This document shows, piece after piece, positions 6,461 through 10,833 of a stretch of 10,833 nt of DNA. Numbering within the stretch: position 1 is the first letter of the stretch; the number at the start of each line of letters is the position of its first letter. The stretch lies in contig DCDI01000246.1 in the NCBI GenBank assembly GCA_002316345.1, positions 36,184 through 47,016 of the forward strand. The letters are read 5' to 3'. The translations under genes and the position numbers were made by a program. The notes beneath the pieces were generated by a model. That model searched no databases, was not told the DNA's origin, and was given only the letters and a program-made list of their open reading frames with translations. This stretch comes from Phyllobacteriaceae bacterium UBA1059. GTDB taxonomy: Bacteria > Pseudomonadota > Alphaproteobacteria > Rhizobiales > Rhizobiaceae.

Positions 6461-6651
6461 GGCGGGCGTGTGCCTCGGAAGGTCTAAGATGCCGCGTTAT
6501 TGCCTTGTTAGGGTTAATGCCGGGTAAAGGTTGGAACCGGCGGGCTTTAAGTCTGGTTGGCCTAAGTCATACAGGCAGGCGTAACGCCAATATTAACCAG
6601 CCGGTTACCATACTTGTTTAGATTCTCACCATCGTGGTGGAGTGTAGGCGA
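6461..6651. promoter_or_regulatory. Divergent regulatory region between export and chain-length genes
   Basis: 191 bp from which both transcription units must start. It contains TTAA-N7-TAAA (6514-6528), close to the CtrA consensus TTAA-N7-TTAA. It also contains TTAACC (6593-6598) inside the inverted repeat TAACC-N4-GGTTA (6594-6607). TTAACC is followed after 18 nt by TTTAGA (6617-6622), a possible rightward -35/-10 pair with the CtrA-like site at -35, as in many CtrA-activated promoters. A direct repeat TAAGTC occurs at 6548-6553 and 6563-6568. A small hairpin (6627-6639, CACCA/TGGTG) touches the GGAG ribosome site of the rightward gene. I could not place a convincing leftward promoter. Confidence 0.5.
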
Positions 6652-8742
6652 ATGCCGGTGGTCTCGAACCAAGCGAACGACATCGATGTGGATCTCGGCC
6701 GGCTGTTCTCCAGCCTGGCTCGAAACTGGCTGCGCATCCTCCTCGTCGCCTTGTGCATCACAGGGCTCGCTTTCTTACTCGCCTGGCTGGCCACTCCGCT
6801 TTATCGCGCCGAAACTCGTATCCTGATTGAAACGCGAGAATCCCCGCTGACGCGCGGCAATGCTCCGGCCGATGCAGACCGTCCGATCCTCGATGCGGAA
6901 GGCGTCGCCAGCCAGGTGCAGGTGATTTCCTCTACCGACATCCTCAAAAAGGTCGCCACGGATCTGAACCTTGGCAGCCGCAAGGAATTCGACCCTTCCA
7001 TCGATATGTCCCTGCCGAAGCGCATGCTGGTTTCCACCGGCCTGATGCGCGACCCCAAGGATGTGCCGGCAGACGAGCGCGTGCTGTCGACCTTCCGCGA
7101 GAAGCTCAAGGTCTACAATGTCGAGCGTTCACGCGTCATAGTGATCGAGTTCTCCTCGGAAGACCCGGCACTCGCTGCCGCAATCCCCAACAAGATCGCC
7201 GAAGCCTATCTCGGCGTGCAGCAGGTCGCCAAGCAGCAGTCCAACACGGATGCCACGCAGTGGCTGCAGCCAGAGATTGCCAACCTTTCGGATCGCGTGA
7301 AGGAAGCCGAAGGCAAGGTCGCCGCATACCGTTCTCAGTCGGACCTGCTGATCGGCCAGAACAATTCGGTGCTCGCTACGCAGCAACTGTCGGAGCTCTC
7401 TAGTGAATTGTCGCGCGTGCGCGCCAACCGCTCGGCGGCTGAAGCCAATGCCGAAAGCCTGCGCTCGACCATCCGGGCAGGGGCTTCGTTAGACTCCGCA
7501 CCGGAGGTTCTGTCCTCGCCGCTGATCCAGCGTTTGCGGGAGCGGGAAGTCGAGTTGAAGGCACAGATCGCCGATCTGTCTGTCACGCTGCTCGGCAACC
7601 ACCCGCGTCTGCGCGCTTTGAACTCGCAGCTCAACGATCTTGAAGGTCAGATCCGCTCGGAAGCCCGCAAGGTTCTTTCCGGGTTGGAAACGGAAGCGAA
7701 AACGGCGGCTGCGCGGGAAGCCAGCCTGCAGCGCGATCTCGATGCCTTGAAGCAGGTTTCGGCGCGTGCCGATGATCAGGGGGTCGAACTCCGCTCGCTG
7801 GAGCGCGAAGCGGCTGCGCAGCGTGAATTGCTGGAGTCCTACCTGTCGCGCTATCGCGAAGCGATGTCGCGCGGCGAAGGCAACTACCTGCCGGCCGATG
7901 CGCGCATCTTCTCGCGTGCCGTGGCGCCGGTTGAGCCGTATTTCCCGAAGATCCTGCCGATCACGATCGCGGCCTTTCTCGCCTCCTTGCTGATCATGGC
8001 GATCATCACCCTGTTGCAAGAACTGTTCAGCGGCCGCGCCATGCGCCGTGCAGGGCAGGGCTTCTATGATGTTGATGAACTCGCCATGCCCGCTGCCATG
8101 CGGGTTGCCTCGCCCGTCGAAGAGCCGGAACTCGTTGAGGAGCGGACCGGCACACTTACCGTCGAGCGGGCCGCCGCGCGGCTGATCGCTGACAATGCCA
8201 AGCGTGCGATCTTCGTGTCGCCGGAAGGGGACGAAGCCGCCGCCGCATCCGTCATGGTCGCTCGTGAAATCGCAGATTCCGGCCAGCGCGTTCTGCTGCT
8301 CGACCTGACATCAGCAGGCGTTGCGTCACACCCCATGCTGGATGGCCAGCAGCGTCCCGGCATTACCAACCTCCTGGCAGCCGAAGCGCAGTTTACTGAC
8401 GTCATCCATGCCGACTTCTATTCGGATTGCCATGTCATTCCGGTCGGCACGGCCGATCCTGAAACCGCCATGCGCGCAGCCGACCGCCTCCCGATCATCA
8501 TGCGCTCGCTCGCCAGCGCCTATGATCTGGTGGTCGTGGAATGCGGTCCGACCGACCCGGAAGGCATTGCGCGTCTGCTTGGTGAAGACACGCAGATCGC
8601 GCTGGCGCTGATCGACCCGGCCGACGAAGCCGTCGTTGCCAGCACCGAAGCCTTCGCCCAAGCTGGCCACGACGACATGCTGCTGGTGTCGCCAGTCGGC
8701 GCCACAGCGGGCCGGAACGGGGTACAGCGCTCGGCAGCTTAA
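6652..8742 (+). CDS. Wzc-like polysaccharide co-polymerase with degenerate BY-kinase/ATPase domain
   Basis: 696-aa inner-membrane chain-length determinant (Wzz/GumC/Wzc type) that would control polymer length and couple the inner membrane to the export lipoprotein. A first membrane segment (about 28-50) and Wzz-like domain are followed by long periplasmic coiled coils (about 205-400) with GNHPRL (315-320), a Pro-rich stretch (425-434) and a second membrane segment (about 434-456). The cytoplasmic part (about 500-696) has the fold order of a BY-kinase but lacks its catalytic marks. The Walker A position reads SPEGDEAAAA (523-532) without Gly-Lys-Ser/Thr. Walker A' keeps one Asp in LLLDLTS (548-554). 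Walker B reads LVVVECGP (626-633). There is no C-terminal tyrosine cluster. ATG 6652 is preferred over GTG 6634 because GGAG (6639-6642) lies 9 nt before it. The stop overlaps the convergent acyltransferase stop. Confidence 0.9.
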   Translation: MPVVSNQANDIDVDLGRLFSSLARNWLRILLVALCITGLAFLLAWLATPLYRAETRILIETRESPLTRGNAPADADRPILDAEGVASQVQVISSTDILKKVATDLNLGSRKEFDPSIDMSLPKRMLVSTGLMRDPKDVPADERVLSTFREKLKVYNVERSRVIVIEFSSEDPALAAAIPNKIAEAYLGVQQVAKQQSNTDATQWLQPEIANLSDRVKEAEGKVAAYRSQSDLLIGQNNSVLATQQLSELSSELSRVRANRSAAEANAESLRSTIRAGASLDSAPEVLSSPLIQRLREREVELKAQIADLSVTLLGNHPRLRALNSQLNDLEGQIRSEARKVLSGLETEAKTAAAREASLQRDLDALKQVSARADDQGVELRSLEREAAAQRELLESYLSRYREAMSRGEGNYLPADARIFSRAVAPVEPYFPKILPITIAAFLASLLIMAIITLLQELFSGRAMRRAGQGFYDVDELAMPAAMRVASPVEEPELVEERTGTLTVERAAARLIADNAKRAIFVSPEGDEAAAASVMVAREIADSGQRVLLLDLTSAGVASHPMLDGQQRPGITNLLAAEAQFTDVIHADFYSDCHVIPVGTADPETAMRAADRLPIIMRSLASAYDLVVVECGPTDPEGIARLLGEDTQIALALIDPADEAVVASTEAFAQAGHDDMLLVSPVGATAGRNGVQRSAA

Positions 8743-9977
8743 TCGCTGCCGTCGCCACCGTCGGTAGAGGAGGCGTCGGACGAAGTGGCGTCCGATCGCG
8801 CAGATGCTGTACCACGCCTCAGGCGCTTCAGTAGCGCCCAAAGCCGGTCATTAGCCTTGATCCGACGCTTGGCACCGATCACGCCTTGTAGGGCCAGCGC
8901 ATAGACCCGGCCTTTCAAGCTCAGCGGCGCGATCGTGTCGAACTGCTGCATTTCGATATCGCACCAGGCGCGCTTGTAGCCTTCATCGCCGACGCTGAAA
9001 TCGTAGGTCTCAAAGCCCTGCCGCACGGCATCTTCAATGTTGAGAAAAAACAGGAAGTCGCCGGGGCTGGCGTGAACCAGTTCGTCTTCTACGATGCTGC
9101 CGAACTCGCAGATCAGGCGATCACCCACCACGGATGAGCCGGTGACCGCGCGGATCGTTCCGCCGACTTCCAGTCCGTGCAACAGAAAGGCTGGCGCTGG
9201 CGAGGTTTGCGCCTGGTTGAACAGCGCAGTCAGGAACGGCTGCATATCCGCAAAGACATTGCGGATGCCGAGCCGCTGAAAACGGTCCGCCTTTTGGTTC
9301 AGGAACGCTGCGACGAGACGCTCGACCTCATCCGGCATCTTTGCTTCGATCCGTCTGAAACCACCCGCGGCTTCCAGCTTGCGCGTTTGCGAGCGATGCT
9401 TCTTGAGGCGGCGCTTGCGGCCGATGCGGTCGAGCACGGCTTCAAAGCCGCAGCTGAGATCAAGCGCCAGGCCGATATTAGCGCTTGGCACGTTTGTTAT
9501 GCTCGCGAATGGATTGGTAACGCCGTTGATCGATGCGGTCTGCCGCTCGATCAACACAAGGTCGATGTCGGGACGTGCACGATGCAAGCCCTTCAGCATC
9601 GCCGCAACAGCGTCTGTGTTCAACGCATGCGCATGATCCGGCAGGATCGGCGGAAAATTGCCATTGGCGTGATTGCCGCCGATTGCCCGCGCCACGCGGC
9701 AGCCCTTTTGCCGAACCACCTCCAGCGGCATCATAAGCACGGTGCGGCCCGCAAGCTCCAGGCTGAGGAAAAGGATCTCGCTTGAGCGCGTACGGGTCCA
9801 GGCATCCACCCAGTCAGGATGCTGCGCGGCGCCGCAAGTCGTTTGGCTTGTAAACTCGCGGTAGCGTCGCAACGCCTCGTCAGTAACCGCTTCCACGTGC
9901 GTAAGGGGAACCACGTTGCCCGAGACTATCGCGCGCTGGTTCAAAGTAGGTTGTTTCGAAACGACTGCGTCAACCAT
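8739..9977 (-). CDS. FemAB/BioF2-like GNAT acyltransferase (Acetyltransf_6), HfsK-like role possible
   Basis: 412-aa cytoplasmic protein of the FemAB/BioF2-like branch of the GNAT superfamily (PF13480). The N-terminal half (about 35-180) contains GGNHANGNFPPI (100-111). The second half (about 180-345) includes the basic stretch RKRRLKKHRSQTRK (187-200) and the hallmark YDFSVGDEGYKRAW (325-338). Relatives in polysaccharide loci, such as Caulobacter HfsK, act on amino-sugar residues or their acyl groups and influence adhesin cohesion. The last 25 residues form a Ser/Asp/Ala/Gly-rich acidic tail after RLRRG, probably disordered. ATG 9977 is used, with only a weak ribosome site. It is divergent from the deacetylase (69-nt spacer) and convergent with the chain-length gene, sharing TTAA for both stops. 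Exact donor and acceptor are not deducible. Confidence 0.85.
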   Translation of the reverse strand: MVDAVVSKQPTLNQRAIVSGNVVPLTHVEAVTDEALRRYREFTSQTTCGAAQHPDWVDAWTRTRSSEILFLSLELAGRTVLMMPLEVVRQKGCRVARAIGGNHANGNFPPILPDHAHALNTDAVAAMLKGLHRARPDIDLVLIERQTASINGVTNPFASITNVPSANIGLALDLSCGFEAVLDRIGRKRRLKKHRSQTRKLEAAGGFRRIEAKMPDEVERLVAAFLNQKADRFQRLGIRNVFADMQPFLTALFNQAQTSPAPAFLLHGLEVGGTIRAVTGSSVVGDRLICEFGSIVEDELVHASPGDFLFFLNIEDAVRQGFETYDFSVGDEGYKRAWCDIEMQQFDTIAPLSLKGRVYALALQGVIGAKRRIKANDRLWALLKRLRRGTASARSDATSSDASSTDGGDGSD

Positions 9978-10046
9978 GCTTCAATTCTTGTTCTCTAAAG
10001 AACGGGCAAGAAGTTGCCGGGCAAAGTGGCACGCAAAGGTAAAGGG
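9978..10046. promoter_or_regulatory. 69-bp divergent promoter region with inverted repeat
   Basis: This must carry the start signals of the leftward acyltransferase and the rightward deacetylase. It holds a perfect inverted repeat GTTCT-N4-AGAAC (9990-10003), flanked by CTTG (9987-9990) and CAAG (10007-10010), a possible operator. AAAGG (10035-10039) is the deacetylase ribosome-binding site, 7 nt before ATG 10047. I see no strong -35/-10 pair for either direction. Confidence 0.4.
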
Positions 10047-10833
10047 ATGATCGACGGCGTCGAAACGCTGCGCAAACTGACACTGGCCACGATGCGGGTG
10101 ACCGGCCTCGCGGCCTTGGCGCGCCCGTTCCTCGGTGGCATTGGCGTCATCTTGATGCTGCATCGCGTCACCGCGGCACCGGCCAAGCCGCTCGATCTTA
10201 ACGGGCATCTCGCCGTGCGGCCCGACTTCCTCGATGCAGTCCTCACCGACATGCGACGGCAGGGCTATCGCTTCGTGTCCATGGACGAGGCGGTACGGCT
10301 GGTGAAACAGCCGGATGGCGGCGCGCCCTTCGCGACGATCACCCTGGATGACGGCTACCGCGACAACCTCACTGAAGCGCTGCCGATCTTCGAAAAACAC
10401 CAGACGCCTTTTACAATCTACATCGCGCCCGGGTTGATCGGCGGCGATGTCGATCTCTGGTGGGAGGTGATCGAGGATGTGGTGACGGTCAAGGACAAGG
10501 TGCTGTTGGCCACCGAGGGCGGCGCGGTGACCTGGGGCGCACGTACGCGGCCGGAAAAAGCGAAAACTTTCCATCGTTTGATGGGGCACCTGTCAGGCGG
10601 CGTCAGCGAGAGCGAACAGCATGGCGTCGTCTCGTCCTTGGGACGCTTGCCCTATTTCGACCTGCTCGAGCGTTCCCGATCCCTGTTGATGTGCTGGGAC
10701 GAGATCCGCAGCATCGAAGCGCATCCGCTGGGCACCATCGGGGCCCACACGGTCAATCATTATGCTCTGCGCCGTCTCGATGAAGCCACCGCTCGAGCCG
10801 AGATCGCCGAAGCCGCCTGTATGCTGGAGCGCG
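10047..10833 (+). CDS. Polysaccharide deacetylase (NodB homology), partial at window end
   Basis: The frame is open from ATG 10047 to the last base (262 codons visible, no stop), so the 3' end is missing. It encodes a carbohydrate esterase family 4-type deacetylase that removes N-acetyl (or O-acetyl) groups from the polymer or its lipid-linked precursor. Motif 1 is TLDDGYRDN (99-107), with catalytic Asp101 and metal-binding Asp102. Motif 2 is GAHTVNHYAL (232-241), with metal-binding His234 and His238. The gap between them is about 130 residues, compared with roughly 50 in NodB, so an insertion (about 130-215, starting around LWWEVIEDV) lies between. There is no signal peptide, suggesting cytoplasmic action as proposed for holdfast HfsH. 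ATG 10047 has a good ribosome site; GTG 10026 is an in-frame alternative. Pairing with the divergent acyltransferase suggests opposing control of acetylation. Confidence 0.92.
   Translation, partial: MIDGVETLRKLTLATMRVTGLAALARPFLGGIGVILMLHRVTAAPAKPLDLNGHLAVRPDFLDAVLTDMRRQGYRFVSMDEAVRLVKQPDGGAPFATITLDDGYRDNLTEALPIFEKHQTPFTIYIAPGLIGGDVDLWWEVIEDVVTVKDKVLLATEGGAVTWGARTRPEKAKTFHRLMGHLSGGVSESEQHGVVSSLGRLPYFDLLERSRSLLMCWDEIRSIEAHPLGTIGAHTVNHYALRRLDEATARAEIAEAACMLER

Noticed and set aside
8776..8795. TCGGACG/CGTCCGA hairpin as a terminator for the chain-length gene
   Set aside because: A 7-bp stem but no U tail, and it lies inside coding sequence for a Ser/Asp repeat tail where such symmetry can arise by chance.
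9990..10003. GTTCT-N4-AGAAC as a LexA (SOS) box
   Set aside because: The alphaproteobacterial LexA site is a direct repeat GTTC-N7-GTTC, which this is not. It is kept only as an unnamed inverted repeat.
9981..10589. 202-codon minus-strand frame opposite the deacetylase
   Set aside because: The plus-strand frame carries both deacetylase metal motifs and a proper ribosome site. The minus frame is a shadow.

Overview
The window reads as chromosomal DNA of an alphaproteobacterium, most likely of the Rhizobiales. It has high GC with strong G/C bias at third codon positions, rhizobial-style exopolysaccharide proteins, and a gene set that matches the unipolar polysaccharide (UPP) locus of Agrobacterium and relatives and the holdfast (hfs) genes of Caulobacter. 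No mobile element, CRISPR array or foreign-looking gene is visible.

Layout. At the left edge (1-40, minus) lies the 5' half of tRNA-Pro(GGG), cut by the window, with a plausible promoter just upstream. From 41 to 366 there is a 15-bp palindrome, a candidate promoter and a possible 48-aa small protein (199-345, plus). A strong bidirectional hairpin terminator (367-395) separates this from the main cluster. Five genes run leftward from 6460 to 414: a short Wza-like outer-membrane export lipoprotein, a GT4 glycosyltransferase, a polyprenyl glycosylphosphotransferase (UppE/WcaJ-like), an O-antigen ligase/Wzy-type polymerase, and a secreted PQQ-type sugar dehydrogenase (Asd/YliI family). From 6461 to 6651 there is a divergent regulatory region with CtrA-like TTAA motifs. 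Rightward from 6652 runs a Wzc-like chain-length/co-polymerase protein whose cytoplasmic ATPase/kinase domain appears to have lost its catalytic motifs. It converges, with a 4-nt stop-codon overlap, on a leftward FemAB/BioF2-type acyltransferase (8739-9977). A rightward polysaccharide deacetylase starts at 10047 and runs off the window end.

How the genes work together (inference from families). The glycosylphosphotransferase loads the first sugar-phosphate on undecaprenyl phosphate. The GT4 enzyme extends the repeat unit, the Wzy-like protein polymerises it in the periplasm, and the Wzc-like and Wza-like proteins control length and export. The acyltransferase and deacetylase would tune N-acetylation of an amino-sugar polymer, as HfsK and HfsH do for holdfast. 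A Wzx flippase and further glycosyltransferases are absent from the window and must lie elsewhere. The most unusual points are the degenerate kinase domain, the polymerase gene without an ATG or GTG start, the CtrA-like sites in the divergent promoter, and the small ORF with its own signals next to tRNA-Pro.
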